DNA of 64,000 bases from Pachypanchax playfairii. Its lineage: Eukaryota; Chordata; Actinopteri; Cyprinodontiformes; Aplocheilidae. The position numbers and the translations under genes are program-made. The notes under the pieces were generated by a model. The model saw only the letters and a program-made list of their open reading frames with translations, ran no database searches and was not told where the DNA came from. The stretch covers positions 9,342,040 to 9,406,039 of the forward strand of contig SSNP01000005.1 of the NCBI GenBank assembly GCA_006937955.1, in the 5' to 3' direction. Shown here in pieces: positions 50,671 to 63,480 of the stretch; the stretch's first letter is position 1, and every line of letters begins with the position of its first letter.

Positions 50671-52607
50671 CAAGGGTTCAAAAGTATTTGCTCCTGTACA
50701 CATTTCTTCTGTTTTTGTTTTTGTCACACTTAAAGGTTTCAGGTTAGCAAACATGTTTTTAACTCCATTAAGATAACATGAATAACTGCAATTTTCATAT
50801 AAGGAGTTCATTTATTAAAGGTGATATACCCGATTTCAAATTACCTAGCTTAGAATGTCAACAAATGTAAACAAAGTCACAGAACTCTCGGCCCTCCCGT
50901 CGGGTAGAAATCCTAAGCCACGCCCCCCAGGTTTGGAAACACGTGTAGCCCCAGAAGATGACCGAGTGCAAGACACTGGTCCAAAGTTCATTCAAGCACC
51001 GTAACATGGTGGAATCACCGGTAAGTGAAAAGAATATAACAACAAACAACTGACATTAATTGTTACTTTGTCCTGAACATGACGCGGAACCAGCCGGCGG
51101 CTGTTTCTCCTGCTGTGACATAGAGCAGAGAACACTGCAGCAGTGGTGTTCTGCCATAATATGTCTCAGTTTTTTAGGAGCACAGAAGCCAAATAAATGC
51201 GAAAGTCCGTATGGCTGGAGAGACTGTCCAATCATTCCTTTCGGGCCGAACCATTTGATTGGTTGATGTTTTAGACAAATACGGGAGAACCACTTAATTA
51301 TTTCTTTTCGTTTTTTTTTTTTAATCTCCACAACGTATTTTTCTCCCTGCTGTGTTAAAACGTTTTTAATGGGCATGAAAAAAAACATGTTAAGCTAATT
51401 TGTTATACAAATTAAGGATAGCAGCTTTAAGGGAAAAAAGGGATCCAAGCTAACCAGACCCCAAGAGAAAAAAAAAAATCCTGGATACCTCAGTCAAAAG
51501 ATGACAAACAAAATCACTGACATTGATTCCAAAACAACATGTAAAGTTCTGCAGCCTTACTTTCCACGGTTAAAATCAATGATGATGATTCAACAATAAG
51601 AGATTGAGGCAAAACGGCATCCATGAGAGAATTCCAAGGCAAAAACCACTGCTGACCAAAAAGAACCAAAAGACCAGTTTCACATTTCCCAAAAACATTT
51701 TTATGATCCTCTAAACTTCCAATTGATTGACAAGACAAAAGTGGAACATTTTAGAAGGTGTGCTTCTCATTATATCTGAAAAATAACACCTTACCGACAG
51801 TCAAACATGGTGTTGGTAGTGTGATGGTCTGGGGCTGCTTTGCTGCATCAGGATTCAGACTAGAATTAAAATAACTCCGTAAATAAAGAAGACAAATCTC
51901 CAGTAATCACAAATGTTTGATTGCATTTGATGCTGCCAAGAGTAGAACAAACAGTAATTATGTTAGGTTTTTTCCTTATTCTGTCGAAACCTTCCATTAT
52001 TATAAATATAAGAAATACGATCACTCAAGAAGTTTGGTCCAAAACTCAGCCGAGGAGAGTACCAGCGCTTGCATCATGTCCGCAAGACAGCCCTGATAAC
52101 TCTGCTGGTCCCTCATCAGCTCAGTGTCTTTATTCACTTAGAAACAGCAATAACAGATAACATGAATCATCACTACAAATCAGTGGAGCCAGTAGTGGCT
52201 GGCGCCTCGCAGTTACCTTGGATTAAGGAAAACAAAGTGTTCTGAGGGAGAATGTGTAAGTCTGAGAACAGTAGCGGGTCACATAACAGGGCCTGTGTGA
52301 CTGCTGCACACAGGTCATGCAGGAGATTTCTTCAAAGTTGGTGTCAGGCATGAACGTGTATAATTCTATGTTTTCTATTCTCTATCAATTTAGGTTTAGG
52401 GGACAAATATTTTCACAAGTTGATTTTTATACATATTTTTCATAATAAATGAAACTCTAATTTTTAAAAATCTGTTTTGTATTTTACTCAGATTATCTTT
52501 GTTTAATATTAAAATGTGCCTGCTGATAATTGTGACCAAAAAAAAAAAGAAAAAAAACCCAGAAGAAACCTGTGAGGGGGCACATACTTTTTTTGTTTTT
52601 ACAGCAC
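50671..52607 (+). mobile_element. Decayed Tc1-like element (copy A)
   Basis: The frame near 51793 reads LPTVKHGVGSVMVWGCFAAS, a Tc1 transposase motif, preceded at about 51724 by LIDKTKVELF. The left end (CAAAAGTATTTGCTCC) and right end (GGGGGCACATACTT, then ACAGCAC) look like worn terminal repeats next to TA. Many stops and indels. It is interrupted by the TTAA element at 50815-51430. Confidence 0.7.
50815..51430. mobile_element. TTAA-flanked element nested in Tc1 remnant (copy A)
   Basis: 616 bases bounded by TTAA on both sides. The inner ends are imperfect inverted repeats (AGGTGATAT and AGCTGCTAT). The surrounding Tc1 sequence appears continuous once the element and one TTAA are ignored. 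No transposase, so probably a piggyBac-type MITE. Confidence 0.6.
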
Positions 52608-53263
52608 TATTTAGTCAGAGAAGAGTCCTTCACAGTCATAACCGTGTGTGTTTATACGCAGCTGTTGTTTGACTTGCATGACATCAGTGTCACTGTGCCT
52701 CCCAAGGGAAATGGATACTTTTGATTTATCATTCACTTTCACATTTTTCTACAGTCATGACCTAAATTTAGGAACTACCACGTGTGTCTGTGTGTGCAAG
52801 ACCATGTGTGCTTATGTACTTGTGTTTAGGGGATTTTTTTAATTCTCATTTTTTGCCGTTTTGCTTCAATAAGCTGCATATGTCTCTTTATCAGATAAGA
52901 GGGGTTTTATTCAGCAGTAGCTGCATTTTTGATCCATTAATATTCTGAAACACACACATATGTACAGCGTGCATGCACAGATGTTTTGAAGAGAATGGCC
53001 TTTTGAAGCCAGAGACAACAAAGAAAACAGGAGAATCACTCAGCGCTTTCAAGGACTCACCTCAGGAACTGAACTCTGAAGTCGAAGGTCGGACACTCCA
53101 GTAGATTTAGGACCACTTTTCCAGATGTCATGGTCAGACCAGCTAAATGATGAGCCAGTCATTAATTCAGCAGCTTGTAATGGAACACACTCACAGGCAG
53201 TCGTCAGTTGGTGCAAATCATGGTTAATGATTGTTCAGGCTTTGCAACCAGTAATGACTTGTG

Positions 53264-53273
53264 NNNNNNNNNN
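53264..53273. other. Assembly gap of 10 N
   Basis: Ten Ns at the exact junction between two near-identical copies. Confidence 1.
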
Positions 53274-53500
53274 AAAAAACAAACCATGTTTCTGTATTTA
53301 ATGATCTGGCATTAGAACAAGAAAAAATATAGCTGCACCTTCCATTCAAATGTGTACAAGGGTTCAAAAGTATTTGCTCCTGTACACATTTCTTCTGTTT
53401 TTGTTTTTGTCACACTTAAAGGTTTCAGGTTAGCAAACATGTTTTTAACTCCATTAAGATAACATGAATAACTGCAATTTTCATATAAGGAGTTCATTTA

Positions 53501-54180
53501 TTAAAGGTGATATACCCGATTTCAAATTACCTAGCTTAGAATGTCAACAAATGTAAACAAAGTCACAGAACTCTCGGCCCTCCTGTCGGGTAGAATTCCT
53601 AAGCCACGCCCCCCAGGTTTGGAAACACGTGTAGCCCCAGAAGACGACCGAGTGCAAGACACTGGTCCAAAGTTCATTCAAGCACTGTAACATGATGGAA
53701 TCACCGGTAAGTGAAAAGAATATAACAACAAACAACTGACATTAATTGTTACTTTGTCCTGAACCTGATGCGGAACCAGCCGGCGGCTGTTTCTCCTGCT
53801 GTGACATGTTAGAGCGGCGAACACTCCCAGCAGTGGTGCACTGCAGTAATATGTCTCAGTTTTTTAGGAGCACAGAAGCAAAAGAATGGCGGAAGTGCGT
53901 ATGGCTGGAGAGACTGTCCAACCGAACAATTTGATTGGTTGATGCTTTAGACAAATACGGGAGAACCACTTATTCATTCATTCGTTCGTTCGTTCGTTTG
54001 TTCGTTCGTTCGTTCGTTCGTTTGTTCGTTCGTTCGTTTGTTCGTTTGTTTGTTTGTTTGTTTATTTATTTAATCTCCACAACATATTTTTCTCCCTGCT
54101 GTGTTAAAATGTTTTTAATGGGCATGAAAAAAAACATGTTAAGCTAATTTGTTTATGCAAATTAAGGATAGCAGCTTTAA
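53501..54180. mobile_element. TTAA-flanked element nested in Tc1 remnant (copy B)
   Basis: The counterpart of 50815-51430, lengthened by the TTCG/TTTG microsatellite. Confidence 0.6.
53967..54070 (+). repeat. (TTCG)n/(TTTG)n microsatellite
   Basis: Long run of TTCG with TTTG variants, starting ATTCATTCATTCG and ending in TTTG and TTTA units. It gives a spurious open frame of Phe-Val-Arg repeats. Confidence 0.9.
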
Positions 54181-55605
54181 GGGAAAAAAGGGATCCAAGC
54201 TAACCAGACCCCAAGAGAAAAAAAAAATCCTGGATACCTCAGTCAAAAGATGACAAACAAAATCACTGACATTGATTCCAAAACAACATGTAAAGTTCTG
54301 CAGCCTCACTTTCCACGGTTAAAATCAATGATGATGATTCAACAAAAAGAGATCGAGGCAAAACGGCATCCATGAGAGAATTCCAAGGCAAAAACCACTG
54401 CTGACCAAAAAGAACCAAAAGACCAGTTTCACATTTCCCAAAAACATTTTTATGATCCTCTAAACTTCCAATTGATTGACAAGACAAAAGTGGAACATTT
54501 TAGAAGGTGTGCTTCTCATTATATCTGATGTAAAACTAACACAGCACATCAAAAAAATAACACCTTACCGACAGTCAAACATGGTGTTGGTAGTGTGATG
54601 GTCTGGGGCTGCTTTGCTGCATCAGGATTCAGACTAGAATTAAAATAACTCCGTAAATAAAGAAGACAAATCTTCAGTAATCACAAATGTTTGATTGCAT
54701 TTGATGCTGCCAAGAGTAGAACAAGCAGTAATTAGGTTTAGGGGACAAATATTTTCACAAGTTGATTTTTATACATATTTTTCATAATAAATGAAACTCT
54801 AATTTTTAAAAATCTGTTTTGTATTTTACTCAGATTATCTTTGTTTAATATTAAAATGTGCCTGCTGATAATTGTGACCAAAAAAAAAAAGAAAAAAAAC
54901 CCAGAAGAAACCTGTGAGGGGGCACATACTTTTTTTGTTTTTACAGCACTATTTAGTCAGAGAAGAGTCCTTCACAGTCATAACCGTGTGTGTTTATACG
55001 CAGCTGTTGTTTGACTTGCATGACATCAGTGTCACTGTGCCTCCCAAGGGAAATGGATACTTTTGATTTATCATTCACTTTCACATTTTTCTACAGTCAT
55101 GACCTAAATTTAGGAACTACCACGTGTGTCTGTGTGTGCAAGACCATGTGTGCTTATGTACTTGTGTTTAGGGGATTTTTTTAATTCTCATTTTTTGCCG
55201 TTTTGCTTCAATAAGCTGCATATGTCTCTTTATCAGATAAGAGGGGTTTTATTCAGCAGTAGCTGCATTTTTGATCCATTAATATTCTGAAACACACACA
55301 TATGTACAGCGTGCATGCACAGATGTTTTGAAGAGAATGGCCTTTTGAAGCCAGAGACAACAAAGAAAACAGGAGAATCACTCAGCGCTTTCAAGGACTC
55401 ACCTCAGGAACTGAACTCTGAAGTCGAAGGTCGGACACTCCAGTAGATTTAGGACCACTTTTCCAGATGTCATGGTCAGACCAGCTAAATGATGAGCCAG
55501 TCATTAATTCAGCAGCTTGTAATGGAACACACTCACAGGCAGTCGTCAGTTGGTGCAAATCATGGTTAATGATTGTTCAGGCTTTGCAACCAGTAATGAC
55601 TTGTG

Positions 55606-58600
55606 AGCTTAAATTAGGATTTTGCACGTGTCAAGAAGAAGAATAGGGAGAGCCACAGTGAATAGAACAACACTGTATAGATGCCAAATCCCTGTCTGCA
55701 GAGTAAAGGCTGACCGCTCTGACCTTTTATTAACAGTAAATGAAAACTGAACAGAACTAGTAGTTTGGAACAGCTGGGGGTGATGCCAGCACCCTCACCC
55801 CTCTGTCTGTGTGTGTGTGAGTGGGTGTAAATCGGAGTGTTTCTGCGTCACACTACATCAGCTGAGCATGTTTTCTGTGACAGTTTCCTCAGGAGGTTGT
55901 TGTAGCGTGTGGTTACAATTGAGACTTAGGCATCTTGGTATAAATTGAGCTGTCCAGCCAGAAAACTCATCTGAATCAATGTTCCATGACAGAGATTTCT
56001 CTCCGTCTCCGTGTGTGTTTATGAGGGTGTGTGTTTAAGTGGGTCCACATGCACGTAATGTGTGAGCTGTAGACATATAGAGCTATGGGTCCAAATAAAC
56101 TCTGCACTAATGATAGAGAAAAAGAAACCATCTGCTGAGAGAAACACAAACCTGCAGAAAGCGCCACAATCTCTTGATGATTTCCTTCTTCCTTTTCCAC
56201 GTGCACAGTCTCCTAGTTTGTTTGACATCACATAAAGGTGTTTACCAAGATCTGAGAAAGCAAGAAGCTATTGTGAAAAACACTTATACCCTATCTCTTT
56301 CTGTTGGTTATTTCACACATTATTCACAGTCTGAAGCTGTGAGTTAAACTGTGAAGTATAACTGCAGCCGTGTCTGTGTGAAGCAGCAACACAAGGTGCA
56401 GGTAAAACTTTTTAACACTAGTGGGCGCCATTGCCTCACATTTCCCTCTTGTTTTCTTTACAGATCATAACAGAGAGGAAATGAAATTATTTCTAACATC
56501 ATTATAGCTTAACAGACGTTCTCTGTTGAATCTGATTGAACCGACAATGCTACACAACTTGCCGAGCAGTAATTAGACAACTGCGAAACAACAATAATCT
56601 CTAAAATACAGTGTAACTGGCTGGTGTTACCTGTAACGCTGAACTGTTCTGTGTAAAAGTCATTTAAACAGCGATCTTCAATACATCTGCCTCCTCCTGA
56701 AATCTCATCTGATGCGCTCTACTTGAATGACAGACAAGCACACACACGAGGATGAAAAGAGCAAATAATTCAGAATTATAAACAGTTTTTACTTCTTTAG
56801 CTCTGTCCTGACAGTAATTGTCTGTAAATGAGCGTGCCTTCTATTATCTCATCGTCATGCAGATGCATTCTGAGCAGCATACAAAAACACCTCTTTGAAC
56901 TGTTCCCTGAGAGGAGATATTATGAGTGATTATGATGAATAAGGGCATTTTGCAAATAGCACTAAAACGGTTTTTGTATTCCACGGTTTTTATTAAATAT
57001 TCAACACAAACTGGGCTTTACTGTGATAAATTATAGTTATTGCACATGTTATTAGCACCATATTAGAACATCATGAAAGTTTGATTTAGATTTAATGGCG
57101 GAATTACAGTAAGTGTATGATGAGGGTGAGACAGTTTGTTGAGATCATTTTTTTTTTTTGCAACAATCCACTGCATAAATAAGGATCAACCAGCGCTTTC
57201 AGTGATAAAAAGTCATTGTTATTCCGGTTCATGTGCTGAGGGAGCAGTGATAGGAAACATCCTGGCAAATAAACAGAGGTTGGTTGGCACAATAGAGGCG
57301 GGACCAGAGCATGGAATTATGCAATGAAATCTAATAGGCCTCCGTGGAGCAACATGAGATTCAGAACTCATAAATGTTTGAGGACCTGCTGGGGTAATAC
57401 GCACTTTTGTCGACGTTCTCAAATCACAAATTGGAGTACTCGTTGTACTGACTGTACAGCAGATTTCTCCTCACATCACCGGTGGACAGAAGACTAGGAA
57501 GATATCAGTCAAAATCAGCGTTACTGTCATTTTGTCTTCTGCCATCACACAGTTACAGTGAGACATAAATGGCAGCTTCAACACTTACACTTCCCAGTAA
57601 AGTCCTTGCTATCCCATGATCCTCTGTGTGGTAATCCTGACTGACCCTTGTAACCCCTTTTCTCCACAACTGCCTGATAATGTTATAAAGAAAAGTAGTT
57701 TGATCGACATCCTTCAACTAGCCTCCGGCTGTCATCTGCCACAAAGCTGGAAAGCTGCTTCTACGAGTGATTTATTCTTTCTCAGACTGAATCCTGCATC
57801 ACCTCTGCTTTTGTCATGCAGACAGAGGGACTTTTAGAGATACACAGAGATGACTCGAGAGGGACAGGCGTCACAGAGTGAGATAAGATCGCTTCAAATT
57901 GGAATTTCTCCTACGTTGGTTTGGAGATAAGAAAACCGATGTATCCCAAGTATAACAAAAGGCTATTGTTAAGGTAGCATAAATGCCAGAATGTGTTAGA
58001 ACATTAGGTTTTAATATTACTAATCCTCCATATGCTGTTCGACCCAACCTGAGTATACTTTAGCTCAGCTTATCTTATAGGGACATAAAAGTTTTCTGCT
58101 GTGACTGTAAACAAATCTGAATTTGCCATAAAAATCTCACAATAACTCCCATATTCATGCAAATACGGCTGTTATTTTTTCAACTTCTAATTTTAGCTTT
58201 TATCAGCTGTTTCTAGAACAGACACTGAGTTTTCAGATTTATAAGAGAGAGTAACCCTCATCAATATTTGCAGTTTTAATGACACGTTTTAAAAATATTG
58301 TTTAATCTTGATTTTTCACCACTGATGAAACAATAAAAAAAATCCAGGAAATACTCCGATTTGGAAGCTACTAACAGCATTTTAGAGGATTTCTAACTGT
58401 GTCTGTTTTCCAAGGTTGCAGAACTCAACAAGAGCCCTCCTAATGACTTTGCCCGTGTGGAAGCAAAACGCCTGAGTTGACTTAATGATTGAGGGTTTAT
58501 CTTGATCAGCTGTAGGCAGAAATGGCTTCCTCTGCACCTCATCCTGAGTGCAGGGAGTATCTGATAAAATTAGCAGTAGATAATATGCAAATAGAAAGTC

Positions 58601-58903
58601 AAGAGACTTTAAATATCAGCCATTATTAATCTAAACTGCTGTAACACAACATGTACTTTACACTTTTAGTTTCTGTTCGCTGAAGGATTTAAAATATTGT
58701 CATCTTCTCTAATTATGTTATAAACTTACATTTATTCATAAATGAGCTTTCGTTATTCTTCACACTGAGCACACAGGAAAAGATTAACATCTAAGTATCA
58801 TATATGGGTGCTGTATTTGACTCATTCACAAAACAACACATCAATAATTAAGAATTAGCTACAAATGAGCATAAATGATTTGGAAATGAATACTGAGAAA
58901 ACT
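55606..58903. other. Intergenic, no gene seen
   Basis: 3.3 kb of AT-rich sequence without a supported exon, RNA gene or clear transposon. It could be intronic to a gene outside the window. Confidence 0.4.
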
Positions 58904-58911
58904 GATGTATC

Positions 58912-59218
58912 CAGGGCCGGTTCTGGGCATAGGCTGACTAGGCAATTGCCTAGGGTACCCTCTGCTGGAGGGGGCGCCAAATTCTCTTTTTTTTGGACAA
59001 GCTGTTGGACACACCATTCATCTCATGTAAAGAGCAAAATAAGTAATAATTAAATATCTATCTATATCTATATATCATTTCTACTGTTCATTTTAGTATG
59101 AATAAAAATTTTTTGCAATGTAATCCAGTTATTGAGTTACATTGTTTCTGTTCTGGGCAGTAGGGGGCGCCTAAATCTTTTTTCGCCTAGGGCTCCATGT
59201 AGCTCAGGACCGGCCCTG
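58912..59218. mobile_element. hAT-type MITE with 8-bp target duplication
   Basis: 307 bases with ends CAGGGCCGGTTCTGG and, inverted, CAGGGCCGGTCCTGA. It is flanked by GATGTATC (58904-58911) and GATGTACC (59219-59226), an 8-base duplication with one change, as expected for hAT. It contains two GGGGGCGCC-like tracts and no coding capacity. Confidence 0.8.
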
Positions 59219-59252
59219 GATGTACCCCGAACAAAAAATACATCACTGAAAG

Positions 59253-59670
59253 GTAATAATAATAATAAACTTTATTTATAGAGCACCTTTCACAGATAAA
59301 AATCCCAAAGTGCTTCACAATGGATTCAATAAACAGCATAAACAGTAAAAGATAAAAAGAATAATAATCACGCCAAAAGTCCAGTCAACCAAAAGCGCGC
59401 CCAAATAAAAGTGTCTTCAGCTGCCTTTTAAAAGAATCAACAGTGTCAGCCTCACGAAGGGGCAAAGGTAGGGCATTCCACAGATTTGGAGCCACGGCCT
59501 GAAAGGATCGATCTCCTCTGGTTTTAAAGCGAGTTTTTGGAACCATGAGGAGGTTCTGGTCTGACGATCGGAGCGAGTGACCAGATATGTACGAGTGAAG
59601 GAGATCACAAATATATTTTGGAGCCTACCCATGCAAGGCTCCAAGGTATGTTTCCATAAGAACAAATGTT
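59253..59670. repeat. Dispersed fish repeat, class unassigned
   Basis: Begins AATAAACTTTATTTATAGAG, then CAAAGTGCTTCAC, a string found at many fish dispersed repeats (probably a LINE or SINE 3' region). The minus-strand frame at 59665-59417 is part of it, not a gene. Confidence 0.5.
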
Positions 59671-60499
59671 AATTTGTCAGTTAATAACAATTTTTTCAAA
59701 CAATATTTTTGTAATATCCCAGCAGTTCTAAATATTTACATTTGGTTTGTCTGCGACCTGTCCAGGGTGAACTGCATCTCTCACCCAATGACTGGTGGAG
59801 ATCGACCCCATAACTCGGCACAGAAACAAGCAGGTATAGAAACTAGATGGTTTTATTTGTTTCAGGATTTTAGCATTTTAATTTAAACATTTTCCATCAT
59901 TGATTTTAGTGGAATTACCTTACACAAGAATTTCTGTTAGCAGTTCTAAGGAGTTTGCTTTAGGTTAGTTACAAAAGCAAGTGGCCGTGGGGGTTGTAGC
60001 TGTAACCTCATGATGGCCATGGCCTCCTCTGAGCCCCCTCTTGGCTCCGCCCCTGATGCTTATTTGTTATACGCTTGTAATGGCATTACTTAACAATCAA
60101 ACAACAGGGCTGGAACAGAATATGATTGGAAATGATTTATAAGAATCCTTGAACAAAAAAGAAATCCCCTAAAATTGACATTAATATCACATATTTGGAA
60201 ATTGTACCTGAGAAATCTTTACAGCAACATAAACATGTTCTTACAACATTAAAAGCATATTCTAAAAGTAAACTGGGAGGTAGAGCTTTCAGTTGTCAGA
60301 CTCATCTGCAGAACCAGCTTTCTGTTTTTATCCCTGAGGCAAACACTCTGTCTACTTCCAGGGTAAGGTTTCAAACTTTTGTTTTTAATCAATCCTATAG
60401 TTAGGGTTTGCTTAGGTTATCCTGAGCTATCCCTTTAGTTATGCTGCTGGAAGATATGCTGACTATGTTTTTTCACTTTACTGTCTCTGTTGTTGCAGC

Positions 60500-60690
60500 C
60501 ATTAATTTGAACTCTTTTTAACTCTCCATAGAGATGATAACTGGCCCAACCATTTGAGGTTGTCTGTGTTTCTTTCTTATCCTTTCAGAACCCATTTGGT
60601 CGAGGCAGAAGGCTGTTCGTCCTGAGGTTTCTTCCTGTTAAAAGGGAGTCAGTCCTCACCATTGTCAACAGGTCCTACTTTTTCAGGATT
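60500..60690 (+). repeat. Dispersed repeat remnant
   Basis: Contains GAGGTTTCTTCCTGTTAAAA followed by GGGAGT, a hallmark of a very common fish interspersed repeat, with GTCGAGGCAGA just before it. Decayed. Confidence 0.5.
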
Positions 60691-60756
60691 CACTGCTATC
60701 TGCTGGTTTCCTTATATAGGATACTTTACTAACTGGCATTTGTATCTGTGTCTTAT

Positions 60757-62150
60757 CTAGCAGTCAGGTGAAGAGACAGCTGGAGAGACTGAACAGGAAC
60801 AATGAAGCAGGTCCAGATGGTGTTAGCCCCAGAGTCCTAAAGGCTTGCACAGATCAGCTATGTGGGATTCTGCAGCATCTCTTAGCCTCACCCAGGAGAA
60901 GGTACCAGTTCTATGAAAACATCCTGCCTTGTTCCAGTACAAAGACATCTCAATCAGCGGTCCTTAATGACTACAGGCCTGTTGCCCTAACATCCCACAT
61001 CATGAAAGTCTGGGTGAGACCCAATTTGGTCCACATGAATAAGCAAAAAAGCACCTTCCAGGATTGTTTGCTTATTGTTGTGGGGTTGGAGTGGAAGACG
61101 CTGTCATATACCTGCTCCAACAAACCCTCTGTCATCTGGACAAAGCAGGCAGCACTGTGAGGATCATGTTCTTTGATTTTTTAGTGTATTTAACACAATT
61201 CAGTGTACAGTATTTAACACAATTTAGCCAGTTTTACTATATAAAATAACTCACAAACAGACCACAGTTTGTGAGACTAAAGAGTTGTACGTCTGACCAG
61301 GTGATCAGCAGCACAGGAGCACCACATGGGACTGTACTCTCACCATTCCTTTTCACTCTGTACACCTCAGACTTTCAGTACAGGTCAGAGTCCTGACATC
61401 TGCAGAAATAATGTGATGACTCTACAGATGTTGGTTGGATCAGAGATGGACAGGAGACTGAGTACAGAGAACTGGTGGACCGCTTTGTGGCCTGGTGTGA
61501 GAACGATCATCTCATCTTGAATGTCAAAATATATTTCCACCATGGGAGAAGAGGTGGAGGTGGTGGAGGAGTATAAAAATACCTGGGTGTTCACCTGGAC
61601 ATCAGACTGAACTATAGACATGACAGTGGTGCTGTTTTTAGGAAGGGACAGAGCAGACTGGACTTCTTGAGGAAGCTCGGGTCTCTTACTGTTTGCAGCA
61701 GGATGTTGAAGATGTTTTATAAGTATTGTGGAGAGTGTGATCACACCTGCAGCCACCTGTTGGGGCGGAGCATCCGAGGCAGTTGATGTAAAGAGGCTGA
61801 ACAAACTGATAAAGAAGGGTGGTTCTGTTCTGGGGACTGATCTGCATCCTCTTGAGTTGATTGTCCAAAGGAGGATGAAGAACACAACACAGTAACCCAA
61901 CAGGAGATCCTTCCTGTCCACAGCTAGAACACCTATAATGACTCTCATAAGAAACACTGAGTTACAATAACATCTCATTTCCTTTCAGGGTTTAATACAG
62001 TGTTTTTTAACTTAAATCAAATTTAATTTGAATTTTCAGAATTGTCTTGGATGTTGGACTGTTCATGTGAATTTTATTTGTTGCTTCTGTTATAGTGCTT
62101 TGAGATTACTTTAGTTCTAAATTGACACCAAATAAATAATCTGAAATGAT
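60757..62150 (+). mobile_element. Decayed LINE with reverse-transcriptase motifs
   Basis: Frames with several shifts read DGVSPRVLKACTDQLCGILQ, NDYRPVALTSHIMK, IMFFDFLVY and GAPHGTVLSPFLFTLYTSDF, the successive RT blocks of a fish CR1/L2/Rex-type LINE. The later part reads as the C-terminal region, and the end (about 61904 onward) matches the 3' fragment at 18040. Multiple stops; inactive. Confidence 0.8.
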
Positions 62151-63339
62151 TTGCCTTGAATAATCATTTGAATAACAGTAAGTGTCTTTAAATAAGTTCC
62201 TACTGAGATACATTTAGCTTTAAGTTCATAGTCTAAATATACTTCAGAGTGTTTAAGTTAAGTTATACTTTTTATTTGTTGACTGATTGAGTCAACTTAA
62301 GTTGCAATGCAGAACACCGCTAATCAACACAGTACCAAACTGGTATAATTAAACAGTATTACTCAGTAAGGAAGTATGAAGGTGGATGTAAGTGTTTAGT
62401 TACAGTTTTTGACCTAGAATTTGCATGGTGAACCATTAACTGCATAACTCAGAGAAGTGAGTCCTCACAGAGCTGAATCTTTTCTTAAATGGGTATTTAA
62501 ACTATCGCACTGCATATCTGCTCCTATACAACAACTGTTTCTGGGTTAGCCTCCAAGTTAAAAACTGGACAGTTGAATCAATTACTACTTCAATGCCCAC
62601 AAACCCAGATCCCATTTCTCTGTGTCACGCTCGATAAAACCCATTCCCTGTCTTTCAACAATGTCTGTCTCCCAGTGCTGGAGCTGCTTTTTATTTGTCT
62701 CATGGATCTTTAAATCATTGCCCATTTCACATTTTCTCAATTGACTCTGAGCACCAAATGGAGTAAGATAACTCCTGCAGATGCGAATCCTTAATTTGAC
62801 TTTACCTGCACGTTTACCAGCTGAACTCCATTTTTTTTTCTCTGGATAAAAAAGTCAACTCAGCCAACTGATATTTCTTTTCCATTTCACCCTTTAAGAA
62901 CTAGTCATCTAGTCATTGTAATAATTCTGGCAAATTTGTAGTATGAAAGCTATTGTTTTAAAAAGCTCTTTATTCAAGAACTCTTACTCTGTTTGGAAAG
63001 AGTCTGAGGCCTTTTTGGACTACATTGAACTAAAAGAGAGTATATTTTATGTACACAGCATATCTAAATATTGCAAAATTGGGGCTTTTTTTTGGATCAA
63101 TGCTTTTGCAAAACAAATAGCCAACACAACTCTCAGAGGATGCAAACAGTATCCAACTTTGACCATAAATAAAAAAGGAACTTCTTTTTAAAGAAAAATG
63201 TAAAAATACAAATGTATTTGGATAATTTAATTATAGAAATGTTTCGCAGCTAACGTTTTTTTTTTTTAAAGAAATGACACTTGAAGGTAAAGAATGAAGT
63301 GAAGTATATTTTCAATGACAAGCTTTTTGTAGTGCGTGT
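62151..63339. other. Intergenic, no gene seen
   Basis: AT-rich. The open frame at 62943-63191 has no family resemblance and no splice or start context that supports it. Confidence 0.4.
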
Positions 63340-63480
63340 GGGTTTCCTGGCCTGATATTGGTTAAGTTTTGCTGAAGCAGCAACTCTTTGTTGAGCTGTA
63401 TTGTTTCACCTCGTTGTAAATCCATTGTTTGAGAATGGCCCACAAATTCTCAATGGGACTTAAACGAGAAAAGAAATGGG
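63340..63480 (-). mobile_element. Tc1-like transposase C-terminal fragment
   Basis: The minus strand reads LSPIENLWAILKQWIYNEVK, derived from the Tc1 catalytic motif NPIENLW. Only this fragment is recognisable. Confidence 0.6.

Larger units (their letters stand above)
50588..53263 (+). repeat. Duplicated block, copy A (ends at N gap)
   Basis: This 2676-base block matches 53274-55605 along its whole length with scattered single-base differences. It stops exactly at the gap. Compared with copy B it keeps an extra stretch of about 430 bases (about 51961-52391) and lacks 24 bases near 51780. Confidence 0.95.
53357..54949 (+). mobile_element. Decayed Tc1-like element (copy B)
   Basis: The counterpart of 50671-52607. 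It retains GTAAAACTAACACAGCACAT upstream of the VKHGVGSVMVWGC motif, a stretch typical of Tc1 elements that copy A has lost. Confidence 0.7.
53274..55605 (+). repeat. Duplicated block, copy B (starts at N gap)
   Basis: A 2332-base second copy starting with the first base after the gap (AAAAAACAAACCATG, as at 50588) and ending at CTTGTG before unique sequence. It carries a TTCG/TTTG microsatellite at 53967-54070 that is a T-rich run in copy A, and an internal deletion of about 430 bases. Confidence 0.95.

Noticed and set aside
50588..55605. Tandem array of genes or a CRISPR-like structure
   Set aside because: Two long near-identical copies around a gap made of transposon sequence. There are no regular spacers, and it is a eukaryotic genome.
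60030..60060. Possible second hAT terminus (TTGGCTCCGCCCCTG)
   Set aside because: No matching left end or target duplication found nearby.
61385..61978. 197-codon minus-strand frame
   Set aside because: Antisense to a decayed LINE reverse transcriptase and without family resemblance.
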